Below are positions 1-6,824 of a stretch of 11,094 nt of DNA, in pieces. This DNA comes from an uncultured Bacteroidales bacterium. Lineage in GTDB: Bacteria; Bacteroidota; Bacteroidia; Bacteroidales; UBA932. The notes under the pieces are model-generated. The model was given only the letters and a program-made list of their open reading frames with translations. It searched no databases and was not told the DNA's origin. The stretch lies in contig CAKVBK010000057.1 of assembly GCA_934725285.1 (NCBI GenBank), forward strand, positions 1 to 11,094, given 5' to 3'. The position numbers and the translations under genes are program-made. Position 1 is the first letter of the stretch, and each line of letters begins with the position of its first letter.

Positions 1-321
1 GGCCGTGTAGGCGGTGCTGAAATGGCCAGAAGCGAAATGTTCAAGGAAGGCCGTACACCTCTGCACACATTCCGTGCGGACATCGACTACGCTCTTGCGG
101 TCGCAAGCACAAAGGTAGGCGCGCTCGGAATCAAGGTGTGGATCTGCAACGGAGAGCGTTACGGCAAGCAGGATCTCACTCCTAACACTGCCGCAGCAGC
201 CAACGCGCAGGGCGGTTCACGTCCTTCACGCGGAGACCGTGGCGAGCGCAGGGGTGATCGTGGGGATCGTCGTGGCCGTGGAGGCCGTGGCGGACGCCGC
301 AATGACCGTCAGGCTGAATAG
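1..321 (+). CDS. rpsC: 30S ribosomal protein S3, C-terminal part (5' end outside window)
   Basis: Ribosomal protein S3 sits on the head of the small subunit near the mRNA entry channel. The frame is open from base 1, with 106 residues visible. The opening [12 protein letters not shown], then [15 protein letters not shown] and [10 protein letters not shown], match the conserved C-terminal S3 domain (E. coli has GRLGGAEIARTE and PLHTLRADIDY). After about residue 65 comes a low-complexity tail rich in Arg, Gly and Asp (repeated RGD, RGG and GERRGD units) ending RNDRQAE. Bacteroidota S3 proteins often carry extended basic tails, but this one is strongly RGG-like. The expected next gene, rplP, is absent: a terminator follows 24 bases after the stop. 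The identity is firm. Whether this is the sole rpsC or a displaced copy cannot be seen here. Confidence 0.95.
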   Translation, partial: GRVGGAEMARSEMFKEGRTPLHTFRADIDYALAVASTKVGALGIKVWICNGERYGKQDLTPNTAAAANAQGGSRPSRGDRGERRGDRGDRRGRGGRGGRRNDRQAE

Positions 322-345
322 GAATATTCATTCGCCTAATATATT

Positions 346-382
346 AAGGTGGCAAGATATAGTTTCCTGCCACCTTTTTTTT
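346..382 (+). terminator. Rho-independent terminator after rpsC
   Basis: A perfect 9-bp stem (AAGGTGGCA at 346-354, TGCCACCTT at 368-376) with a 13-nt loop runs into eight consecutive T (375-382). It ends the rpsC transcript before the next gene. Between it and the start at 418 I see no -7 box. Confidence 0.9.
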
Positions 383-417
383 AAGACATAAACCTAATAC
401 CACACTACACTATAGAT

Positions 418-1284
418 ATGTTAAAACGCATCAGCTATTCCATTTTGGTCATAGCAATATCAATGACCTCTTTGACTATGTGTTCCCGCGAGAGTCACAC
501 GTCTGATAACGGCGGCGAGACTCCGGAACCTGAGATAACCGCTTATTATCCAAAAGCTTCGAGTAGTTTCAGGATAATGTCCTACAACGTTGGCAATTTC
601 TCGAAATACCTTCCTTTCTACGAGAATCTGGATATGGTCGCCGCTATGATCAAAGAGGCGAAGGCGGATGTTGTCACGCTTAACGAGATAGACAGTATGA
701 CAACCAGACATCCCGTTAATGAGCTTGATCTTCTGGCAAAGGCGATAGGAGGCTGGCAATGGCATTTCGGAAGGGCGATGTCCTATCAGGGAGGCGCTTA
801 CGGGGAGGGCTGCATTGTTCCCGGCGATGTTAATATCCTGAAAAAGTATACAGTCGCGCTACCACAGGATGAAGGGGCAGAGCCGAGGGTCTTGACAGTC
901 ATAGAGACCGATAAATATATCCTTGGATCAACCCATCTGGATCACGTGTCTCTTGCCGCCCGGGTGGTTCAGGCAAAACTTATCAATGCTTGGGCTCAGG
1001 AGAATTACTTCAGGTCAGAAAAACCGGTATTTCTGTGTGGTGATATAAACTCCCAGCCGACATCTGAGGTGTTAGAGACACTGCAACAATCCTGGAATCT
1101 GCTTTCGGCCATCGAGAACACATTCTCTTCAAGAAAGCCACGTAATTGCATTGACTACATATTCCACTACAAAAGATCCCTTCCTGTCAAGAAGGTGGAG
1201 GCTCACACAATGACTAAATTCTATGACGGTGATGTGACAATGGCCTCTGATCACCTCCCGATCTATGTCGACGTGGAGTTTTAG
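418..1284 (+). CDS. Endonuclease/exonuclease/phosphatase (EEP) family lipoprotein
   Basis: Probable membrane-anchored member of the metal-dependent EEP fold (DNase I, AP endonuclease, sphingomyelinase and phosphoinositide phosphatase relatives); the substrate is unknown. An N-terminal hydrophobic stretch ends in LTMC with Cys22, a loose lipobox because Met precedes the Cys. EEP motifs follow in order: MSYNVGN (Asn57), LNEID (Glu90, metal ligand), STHLDH (His173, Asp175), GDIN (Asp209, Asn211), IDYIF (Asp246) and SDH near the end (Asp278, His279, catalytic). At 288 residues it is a complete single-domain enzyme. One oddity is that the segment usually reading G-N-x-I-L-S-K/R-x-P is altered (YGEGCIVPGDVNILKK, around 128-143). 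The gene stands alone between two terminators and is visibly more AT-rich than its neighbours. Many Bacteroidota secrete such enzymes for phosphodiester scavenging, so a nuclease or phosphatase role is an inference. The ATG at 418 has no ribosome binding site. Confidence 0.88.
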   Translation: MLKRISYSILVIAISMTSLTMCSRESHTSDNGGETPEPEITAYYPKASSSFRIMSYNVGNFSKYLPFYENLDMVAAMIKEAKADVVTLNEIDSMTTRHPVNELDLLAKAIGGWQWHFGRAMSYQGGAYGEGCIVPGDVNILKKYTVALPQDEGAEPRVLTVIETDKYILGSTHLDHVSLAARVVQAKLINAWAQENYFRSEKPVFLCGDINSQPTSEVLETLQQSWNLLSAIENTFSSRKPRNCIDYIFHYKRSLPVKKVEAHTMTKFYDGDVTMASDHLPIYVDVEF

Positions 1285-1318
1285 GCACGGCAAAAGAGAT
1301 TTTCCGAGTGAAATACCA

Positions 1319-1354
1319 GTGGTGTAGAAGCGATTCTCCGCCACCCTTTTTTTT
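1319..1354 (+). terminator. Rho-independent terminator after the EEP gene
   Basis: GTGGTG (1319-1324) pairs with CGCCAC (1339-1344), including one T-G pair. After a single T/C mismatch, AGAA pairs with TTCT around a GCGA tetraloop (1330-1333, GNRA class). Eight T follow at 1347-1354. It lies 35 bases after the stop. Confidence 0.85.
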
Positions 1355-1368
1355 GTTTTCCCACCTAT

Positions 1369-1447
1369 TAAGAAGCTGTTTTGATTTATTTGAAATGTTC
1401 TTTGAGGTGGAAAAAACTTCAAACAAACAAATCAAAACAGCTTCTAA
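1369..1447. repeat. MITE-like imperfect palindrome with possible TAA target duplication
   Basis: The left arm (1371-1394) and right arm (1418-1445) are inverted copies. They share AGAAGCTGTTTTGATTT exactly, then one A/G difference, and the right arm has an extra four-base TTTG unit before both reach TTTGAA. The loop (1395-1417) is about 23 nt and carries no gene. If the element is bounded by GAAGCTG and CAGCTTC (1372-1444), it is flanked by TAA on both sides (1369-1371 and 1445-1447), the type of 3-bp duplication made by TNA-targeting IS5-group transposases. It has no T-run, and a proper terminator lies just upstream, so a terminator role is unlikely. The inverted repeat is certain. The mobile origin is an inference. 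Confidence 0.6.
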
Positions 1448-1512
1448 GAGAATTTGATTCTATTTTGATAAAAAATGATACTTATGCAACAGTCAGGAAC
1501 GGAATATTAATG

Positions 1513-1520
1513 TAAATTTG
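1513..1520 (+). promoter_or_regulatory. Bacteroidota -7 promoter box for the oxidoreductase/DUF1080 operon
   Basis: TAAATTTG is an exact match to TAnnTTTG, 33 bases before the ATG at 1554. No good TTTG -33 element is found at the usual 19-21 base spacing. Transcription would begin near 1527, giving a leader of about 27 nt. Confidence 0.55.
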
Positions 1521-1553
1521 CGATATTGAAAACTTTAAAATCACAATAGCACT

Positions 1554-2861
1554 ATGGGTCAATCCAGAAGAAGCTTTATCAAGAAGACGGCTGTAGGGGC
1601 GGCATTGTTCACTATCTTGCCGCGTAATGTGTTCGGTGCGATGGGCGGAGACAAGAAATATGTGGCTCCAAGCGATCAGCTGACACGAGGAATCATCGGA
1701 ACCGGTGGAATCGGAATGAGCGGTTTGCATTTCGCAAGTGACGATCGTTGCCGTTTGGTATCAGTCTGTGATGTGGACAAGAAGCATCTTGACAATGCAT
1801 TGAAGAAGGGCGTGGAGAAGTTCGGTACGAAGCTTCAGGCCTACACGGATTGGAGAGATCTTGTGCACGATCCTAATGTGGACATCGTGCACATCGCCAC
1901 ACCATCGCATTGGCACGGAATCATGGCCGTTGAGGCTTGCCGGGCAGGAAAGGACATATTCTGCGAGAAGCCGATGACAAGGACGATAGGGGAGGGGCAG
2001 AAGGTCGTGGAGGCCGTGAACAAGTACGGCAGAATCTTCCGTCTGGACACGTGGTTCCGTTTCAAGGACACGTTCTACGGCCTTGGAACGACGGTGGAAC
2101 CTCTCAAGAAACTCGTGCAGAGCGGGCTCCTGGGCTGGCCTTTGACAGTCAGGATCTCAGGCGCGACCGGATTTACATGGAAATTCTACTGGACGGGAAA
2201 GGAAAACCTTGTACCTCAGCCTGTTCCTGCCGAACTGGACTATGACATGTGGCTTGGTCCGGCTCCTTACAAGCCTTACAACCCGCATCGTGTGCACCAG
2301 ACATTCCGTGGCTACTGGGACTACGAGTCCGGAGGCCTGGGAGACATGGGACAGCACTACATCGACCCTGTCCAGTATATTCTCGGAAAGGACGACACTT
2401 TCCCGGTGAAAGTTGAGGTGGACGCTCCGCAGCAGCATCCGGATGCTGTGGGAATATGGAGGAGCATCACCTACACCTACGCTGACGGCTGCAAGATCAT
2501 CCTTGAGGGCGAAGGTTTCGAGAGCAAGGGCAAAGTGCCTTACATCGAAGGCCCTAACGGCAAGGTTTACAAAGGATTCGAGTGCACGATACCTAACGTG
2601 ATGGATGTCATCAACTCGCTTCCAGATCCAGAACCACGCCATACCGACTTTCTTGAGTGCGTGAAAACTCGTCAGAAATTCGCGCTTGCCGAGGACAACG
2701 GCCACCACAGCTGCACGATCGTCAACATCGGAGCATGCGCCCTGCGTCTTGGCAGAACGCTGCACTTCGATCCGGACAAGCAGCGATTCATCAATGATGA
2801 CGCCGCCAACCAACTCATCAACCAGCCTATGCGTGCCCCTTGGGGTTCAATGATCCTTTAA
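1554..2861 (+). CDS. Tat-exported Gfo/Idh/MocA family oxidoreductase
   Basis: NAD(P)-dependent sugar oxidoreductase predicted to be exported folded, with its cofactor bound, through the Tat pathway. The N-terminus carries a twin-arginine motif (SRRSFIKK, Arg5-Arg6), a hydrophobic stretch and a probable cleavage region near 28-33. The Rossmann glycine motif GTGGIG is at 49-54 and the second strand ends CDVD (72-75). TPSHWHG (116-122) and CEKP (137-140, with the catalytic-type Lys139 of the family) follow. The second domain has GGLGDMGQHYID (260-271), including Asp264 and His268. At 435 residues it is full length for the Tat-type Bacteroidota members. The stop is 13 bases before the HEAT-DUF1080 start, so the two form an operon. 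In related Bacteroides loci such enzymes oxidise C3 of glycosides, giving substrates for DUF1080 proteins. Applying that role here is an inference and the sugar is unknown. Confidence 0.9.
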   Translation: MGQSRRSFIKKTAVGAALFTILPRNVFGAMGGDKKYVAPSDQLTRGIIGTGGIGMSGLHFASDDRCRLVSVCDVDKKHLDNALKKGVEKFGTKLQAYTDWRDLVHDPNVDIVHIATPSHWHGIMAVEACRAGKDIFCEKPMTRTIGEGQKVVEAVNKYGRIFRLDTWFRFKDTFYGLGTTVEPLKKLVQSGLLGWPLTVRISGATGFTWKFYWTGKENLVPQPVPAELDYDMWLGPAPYKPYNPHRVHQTFRGYWDYESGGLGDMGQHYIDPVQYILGKDDTFPVKVEVDAPQQHPDAVGIWRSITYTYADGCKIILEGEGFESKGKVPYIEGPNGKVYKGFECTIPNVMDVINSLPDPEPRHTDFLECVKTRQKFALAEDNGHHSCTIVNIGACALRLGRTLHFDPDKQRFINDDAANQLINQPMRAPWGSMIL

Positions 2862-2874
2862 TATACTCTTGAAC

Positions 2875-5637
2875 ATGAAGAAATTAATTACATCCATATT
2901 ATTCCTTGCGGCTGCTCTGTCCGTCAATGCACAGGATGCGAGGCAGAGAACCGTTGAGACCGTGGTCGCTGACGTGCTTGCGGCCATGCCGGCCAACAAT
3001 GCGATGGATTTCAACACACAGATCGCAGACCTTGCCGCAGCCGCTCCCGCTTCTGTGGTGGAGACCGCCAAGATGATGAAGCCTGCCGCGGAAGGCGTGA
3101 AGAACAGTCTCTATGAATATGCCCTTACAGGTCTGGCCAGTTACGCGTCGGCCAATCCTGCGTGTGTTGACAAGGTCCGCGAGGGGTTCATACAGGCCAT
3201 ACAGGCCACAGCGGACAGCAACAACAAGGCTTTCCTGCTTAACTTGTTCCGTCAGATTGCAAAGCCGGCAGATGCCCGATTCTTCAAGGAATATGTCAGC
3301 GATTCCGCTCTAGCCCCGACTGCAGTCGGCGCTCTCGTGGATATGCCCGGAACAGAAGATTTGATTCTTGACCTTGTGAAGGAAGGCACCGCTGACAGGA
3401 AACTGTTGGCCGCGGCCGCGGCAAGGAAAGGCATCACAGCCGCTGAGCCTTATATTCAGAAATGGGTCATTCCGACCGTCCTGAACTCCACGATGTATGA
3501 CAACGCCTACTTTTCCGCGCTTGCCGCCCTCGGCTCTGAGTCTTCATTGAATATCCTTAAGGAGAATTCGACTCCAGACTATGCCGCTCTGGCAGTGAGA
3601 CTTGCAGACGGGTCAAAAAGCAAGGCTGTCGCCAGGGCCGCCAAGGATCTGATGGCTTCCGAGGTGTCCGCCTACAAATCCGCCGGGGCTCTCGCACAGA
3701 TGAAGAATGATCCGGCGAAGGCTTTGAAAGTCGTGTCAACTGCTTTGAAGAGCGACGACATCAAGTACAGGAACTCCGTGATTGACAACGCCACTTCGAT
3801 TGTTGGCGCAGGTAACCTGGTCCCGCTGTTCTCCAAGAACTTTGCGAAACTTTCTTCCCCGGCCAAGGTCGATGTGCTCAACTGGTTCGGAAACAACAAG
3901 ATCTCATCTGTGTCCGACATCGTTCTTAACTCGTTCTCTGAAGGTGATGACGTGGCTTCGGCCGCCATTGCCGCTGCAGGGAAGATTGGCGGTGAGAAGG
4001 CTGCCAAAGCCCTTGTCGGACAACTCGGCGGCGATAATGATGTCGCGGCTGTCAATGCCCTTAAATCATTCCAGGGCAACTATCAGGATGAGCTTCTGGC
4101 AGCTCTCGACAATGCCAAGGACAACAAGACTTTGGGCAGCATACTCAGTCTGGTGATGGCCAGAAGGATGACTGCCGCCGCCCCGAAGGTATATTCATTG
4201 GTCGCCTCCAAGGATACGGAGGCTTCGTCCCTTGCGAAGCTCGCGCTTGCGGACATCGTCGGCGTGCAGGACATCGACAAGGTTGGCGCTTTGCTTGACA
4301 ATGCCTCCTCCGCTGATCTGAAGGCATCGCAGAATGCTTTGATCGCCGCGGTGCACACTCTCGCTCCTGCTGAGCAGTATGCCAAGGTAAGCGCTCTTAT
4401 GAAGAAATCGAAGAACTCCACAGCTTACTATCCAGTCCTTGCCGCCACCGGCACTGACGAGGCTGTGGACGATCTTGCCGCCGCTTATGAGGCTGGTGAC
4501 AAGTCCGCTTTCGCCTCGCTGTTGAAGATTGATAATTTCAAGGTCGCTCCGGTCCTCATCAAGATCGCGGGTTCGGACGCAAGCATTGCTGACAAGGCTG
4601 TGAAGAGATATGCGTCTCTTGTCTCACAGTACGAGACCAACATTGACAAGAAACGTATTGACTTCGCCAAGGCACTGGAGCTTGCGCAGACTCCTGCCGT
4701 GAGGAAGTCCGTCCTCAAGTCTCTTGCTTCAGTCCCTACCATGAAAGCATTCCTGCTTGCCGGCAAGTATTTGGATGACAGTGATAAAGGTGTCAGACAT
4801 TCCGCTGCGGAATGTGTCAGGGCAATCGCCTCCAAGACCAAGGAGGAAATCAACTATGCTGATTTGAAAACCAACCTTGACAAGGCGGTCGTGATCTTCA
4901 AGGCCGCAGGTGGCGCCGATGACGGTTACGCAGTCGATGAGATAGGCAAGATTCTCAGCGAGGCCGAGCCTTCACCAATCTCGCAGTTGACAGAGGAGGA
5001 GAAGAGGCAGGGATTCGAGATGCTGTTTGACGGCACGAACCTGGACAAGTGGCAGGGTGATATGGAAGGTTATACTCCTGTCAACGGAACAATCTATGTG
5101 TCAGCGAACTACGGCAGCACCGGCAATCTCTACACGAAGAAGGAGTACCGTAACTTCGTATATCGTTTCGAGTTCTGCTTCCTTCGTGAGGGTGTGAACA
5201 ACGGTGTGGGTGTCAGGACTCCGATGGGGGTTGACGCTGCATATCAGGGAATGTGCGAGGTACAGATTCTCGACCACGACGCTCCGATGTATGCCAAACT
5301 TCGTGAATATCAGGTGCACGGTTCTGTCTACGGCGTGATTCCGGCCAAGAGAATCGTTCATAAGCCTCTCGGGGAATGGAGCACAGAAGAAATCCGTGTC
5401 GAGGGTGACAACATCAAGGTGACGGTCAATGGTGAGGTTATCTTGGAGGGCAATGTCCGTAAGGCTTGCCAGGGACACAACGTGGCTCCAGACGGCGGCA
5501 AGAAAAATCCTTACACTGTCGATCACAAGAACCATCCCGGAATGTTCAACAAGAAAGGTTACATCTCTTTCTGCGGTCACGGCGAGGGTTTGAAGATCCG
5601 CAATGTCCGCATTCTGGATCTCGGAGACAAGAAATAA
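2875..5637 (+). CDS. Exported HEAT-like repeat protein with C-terminal DUF1080 (3-keto-disaccharide hydrolase-type) domain
   Basis: A 920-residue secreted protein. The ATG at 2875 is preferred over a TTG six bases upstream because it begins a standard signal peptide (MKKLITSILFLAAALSVNA, cut before Gln20). Residues about 25-690 are Ala-rich and helical in repeated units typical of HEAT/armadillo solenoids, for example around 230-250, 360-410 and 620-660. Such solenoids usually bind proteins or glycans. From about 710 to the end is a DUF1080 domain (concanavalin-like sandwich): FDGTNLDKWQG, then EVQILDHDAP, YQVHGSVYGVIP and KPLGEWSTEEI. DUF1080 proteins cleave glycosides already oxidised at C3, which matches the oxidoreductase encoded just upstream. 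The protein ends two residues after the domain, with two tandem stop codons. The DUF1080 call is firm. The HEAT assignment rests on visible periodicity only. Confidence 0.88.
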   Translation: MKKLITSILFLAAALSVNAQDARQRTVETVVADVLAAMPANNAMDFNTQIADLAAAAPASVVETAKMMKPAAEGVKNSLYEYALTGLASYASANPACVDKVREGFIQAIQATADSNNKAFLLNLFRQIAKPADARFFKEYVSDSALAPTAVGALVDMPGTEDLILDLVKEGTADRKLLAAAAARKGITAAEPYIQKWVIPTVLNSTMYDNAYFSALAALGSESSLNILKENSTPDYAALAVRLADGSKSKAVARAAKDLMASEVSAYKSAGALAQMKNDPAKALKVVSTALKSDDIKYRNSVIDNATSIVGAGNLVPLFSKNFAKLSSPAKVDVLNWFGNNKISSVSDIVLNSFSEGDDVASAAIAAAGKIGGEKAAKALVGQLGGDNDVAAVNALKSFQGNYQDELLAALDNAKDNKTLGSILSLVMARRMTAAAPKVYSLVASKDTEASSLAKLALADIVGVQDIDKVGALLDNASSADLKASQNALIAAVHTLAPAEQYAKVSALMKKSKNSTAYYPVLAATGTDEAVDDLAAAYEAGDKSAFASLLKIDNFKVAPVLIKIAGSDASIADKAVKRYASLVSQYETNIDKKRIDFAKALELAQTPAVRKSVLKSLASVPTMKAFLLAGKYLDDSDKGVRHSAAECVRAIASKTKEEINYADLKTNLDKAVVIFKAAGGADDGYAVDEIGKILSEAEPSPISQLTEEEKRQGFEMLFDGTNLDKWQGDMEGYTPVNGTIYVSANYGSTGNLYTKKEYRNFVYRFEFCFLREGVNNGVGVRTPMGVDAAYQGMCEVQILDHDAPMYAKLREYQVHGSVYGVIPAKRIVHKPLGEWSTEEIRVEGDNIKVTVNGEVILEGNVRKACQGHNVAPDGGKKNPYTVDHKNHPGMFNKKGYISFCGHGEGLKIRNVRILDLGDKK

Positions 5638-5662
5638 TAACTTGCTGATATTTAATTGAAAA

Positions 5663-5711
5663 CACCTTTGTCTTTAGTCAACCATAACTAAAGTCAAAGG
5701 TGCTTTCTTTT
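5663..5711. terminator. Bidirectional terminator between the DUF1080 gene and fabG
   Basis: CACCTTTG (5663-5670) pairs with CAAAGGTG (5695-5702). After a T/T mismatch, CTTTAGT pairs with ACTAAAG around an 8-nt loop. TTTCTTTT follows on the plus strand (5704-5711), and the minus strand reads TTTTCAATT after the stem. It can therefore end both the operon from the left and fabG from the right. Confidence 0.88.
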
Positions 5712-5725
5712 GATAATCAATCTGT

Positions 5726-5755
5726 TGTCCGTCATGCTAAGGTTTGTGGCGGACA
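5726..5755. other. Hairpin just past the fabG stop
   Basis: TGTCCGTCA (5726-5734) pairs with TGGCGGACA (5747-5755), 9 bp with one T-G pair on the plus strand, around a 12-nt loop. No T-run follows on either strand. It may stabilise the fabG mRNA 3' end ahead of the main terminator. Confidence 0.45.
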
Positions 5756-5768
5756 GTGAGAGTGTTCT

Positions 5769-6515
5769 TTAGCAGTTCATAGCGCCGCAGCAGTGGATGA
5801 CCTGGCCGGAAACGTAGCCGGAGAGGTCGCTGGCGAGGAAGACGGCGACATTGGCGACATCCTCAGGGGTGCCTCCACGGCGAAGCGGAATCTGTTTTAC
5901 CCAAGCGTCACGTACATCCTCAGGAAGTGCGTTTGTCATGTCCGAGATGATGAATCCAGGTGCTATGCAGTTGGCTCTGATGCCGCGTGGGCCCATTTCC
6001 TTTGCGATGGACTTGGCCAAGCCTATGAGACCGGCCTTGGAGGCAGAGTAGTTGCACTGGCCGGCATTTCCGGATACTCCCACAACAGAAGACATGTTGA
6101 TGATGCTTCCGCCTCTCTGGCGGGCCATGATAGGCGTGATGGCGTGGATGAAGTTGAACGCGGACTTGAGGTTCACATTGATTACGGCGTCCCACTGTGC
6201 CTCGCTCATTCTGAGCATTAGGCCGTCCTTGGTGATGCCGGCGTTGTTCACAAGGATGTCAATCCTGCCGAAATCGGCCAGAATCTGGTTCACAACATTG
6301 TGTGTCTCCTCGAAGTTGGCGGCGTTGGAGGCATAAGCCTTTACCTTGTGGCCGAAAGCTTCGATGTCCTTGACTGTCTGTTCCCCAACTTCATTGATGA
6401 CAAGGTCTGTGAAAGCCACGTCCGCTCCCTCGGAAGCGAATTTCATGGCGATTGCCTTGCCGATTCCTCTTGCGGCGCCCGTTATGAGGGCAACCTTTCC
6501 GTCTAAAAGTCCCAT
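5769..6515 (-). CDS. fabG: 3-oxoacyl-[acyl-carrier-protein] reductase
   Basis: Reduces beta-ketoacyl-ACP to beta-hydroxyacyl-ACP in each cytoplasmic round of fatty-acid elongation. It is a classical short-chain dehydrogenase of 248 residues, the usual FabG length. The cofactor motif TGAARGIG is at 12-19, NNAG at 90-93, and the catalytic set Asn115, Ser143, Tyr156 and Lys160 is intact (NYSASK). The ATG at 6515 is chosen because MGLLDGKVALITG is the normal FabG start; an upstream in-frame ATG at 6563 would add 16 unrelated residues and falls at the predicted -7 box. The C-terminus reads GQVIHCCGAMNC, an unusual Cys-bearing version of the usual GQVI-x-V-x-GG-M end. The gene stands alone rather than next to acpP or fabF. 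Other short-chain reductase roles are possible, but the match to FabG is close. Confidence 0.9.
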   Translation of the reverse strand: MGLLDGKVALITGAARGIGKAIAMKFASEGADVAFTDLVINEVGEQTVKDIEAFGHKVKAYASNAANFEETHNVVNQILADFGRIDILVNNAGITKDGLMLRMSEAQWDAVINVNLKSAFNFIHAITPIMARQRGGSIINMSSVVGVSGNAGQCNYSASKAGLIGLAKSIAKEMGPRGIRANCIAPGFIISDMTNALPEDVRDAWVKQIPLRRGGTPEDVANVAVFLASDLSGYVSGQVIHCCGAMNC

Positions 6516-6560
6516 AATATTAATTAAAATTAAATTTTCTGTCAGCGCTCCTGCCTTGTT

Positions 6561-6592
6561 CAAAGCTTCTGCGCAGGTGTGTGTGCCGCAAA
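6561..6592 (-). promoter_or_regulatory. Promoter of fabG
   Basis: Read on the minus strand, TTTG (6589-6592) is followed after exactly 20 bases by AAGCTTTG (6561-6568), one base from the TAnnTTTG consensus. This fits the Bacteroidota -33/-7 arrangement. Transcription would start near 6554, leaving a leader of about 40 AT-rich bases before the ATG at 6515. Confidence 0.6.
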
Positions 6593-6737
6593 CTTCAGAC
6601 CACAGAAAACCATCAGGTCGGATTCATGTTCCGGCAAATCACGGCAAAAGTAATCTATCTTGCCGCGAAGAGCAAATCTTTGGGTCGCTATTTGGTGAAA
6701 GAAAGGAAGATGTGGCGAAAGGCACGGAGAAAATGGT
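6593..6737. other. Spacer between divergent fabG and ahcY promoters
   Basis: Together with the flanking promoters and leaders this forms a gene-free region of 309 bases (6516-6824). In this middle stretch I see no further gene, strong hairpin or repeat. Open frames here lack a recognisable product. Confidence 0.5.
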
Positions 6738-6745
6738 TATCTTTG
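6738..6745 (+). promoter_or_regulatory. Bacteroidota -7 promoter box for ahcY
   Basis: TATCTTTG is an exact TAnnTTTG match. No convincing -33 TTTG lies at the right distance. A start near 6752 gives a leader of about 73 nt and would leave the upstream in-frame ATG at 6747 untranscribed, supporting the start at 6825. Confidence 0.6.
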
Positions 6746-6757
6746 CGTGTTAACACA

Positions 6758-6809
6758 CGCGATGACGGCCGTAGGGATATTCATAAATCACCGGTGCGCC
6801 GAAGTCGCG
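6758..6809 (+). promoter_or_regulatory. Structured 5' leader of ahcY
   Basis: CGCGA (6758-6762) pairs with TCGCG (6805-6809) and CGGC (6766-6769) with GCCG (6798-6801), separated by a symmetrical 3x3 internal loop (TGA/AAG). The enclosed loop of 28 nt contains the self-complementary CACCGGTG. It ends 15 bases before the ATG. The fold matches no riboswitch I recognise, so a regulatory role is only suggested. Confidence 0.35.
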
Positions 6810-6824
6810 GAATCAGTTTTAGAA

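Noticed and set aside
230..300. Tandem DNA repeat or CRISPR-like array in the rpsC tail
   Set aside because: The repetition comes from Arg/Gly/Asp codons in coding sequence, with irregular spacing and no constant repeat unit.
1371..1445. Palindrome as terminator of the EEP gene
   Set aside because: It lacks a following T-run, and a complete terminator already ends at 1354.
2157..2813. Minus-strand open frame of 218 residues within the oxidoreductase gene
   Set aside because: It is a shadow of a clear Gfo/Idh/MocA coding region, with no promoter and no recognisable product.
2869..2874. TTG start for the HEAT-DUF1080 gene
   Set aside because: The ATG at 2875 begins a canonical signal peptide, and no ribosome binding site favours the TTG.
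6516..6563. Upstream in-frame start for fabG
   Set aside because: FabG proteins begin at MGLLDGK. The extra 16 residues look like translated leader and reach the predicted -7 box.
6747..6824. Upstream in-frame ATG for ahcY
   Set aside because: It overlaps the predicted transcription start just past the -7 box, and the added residues have no counterpart in AhcY proteins.
6751..6824. Known SAH or SAM-II riboswitch before ahcY
   Set aside because: The conserved cores of those classes, as I know them, are not visible; only a generic nested stem is.
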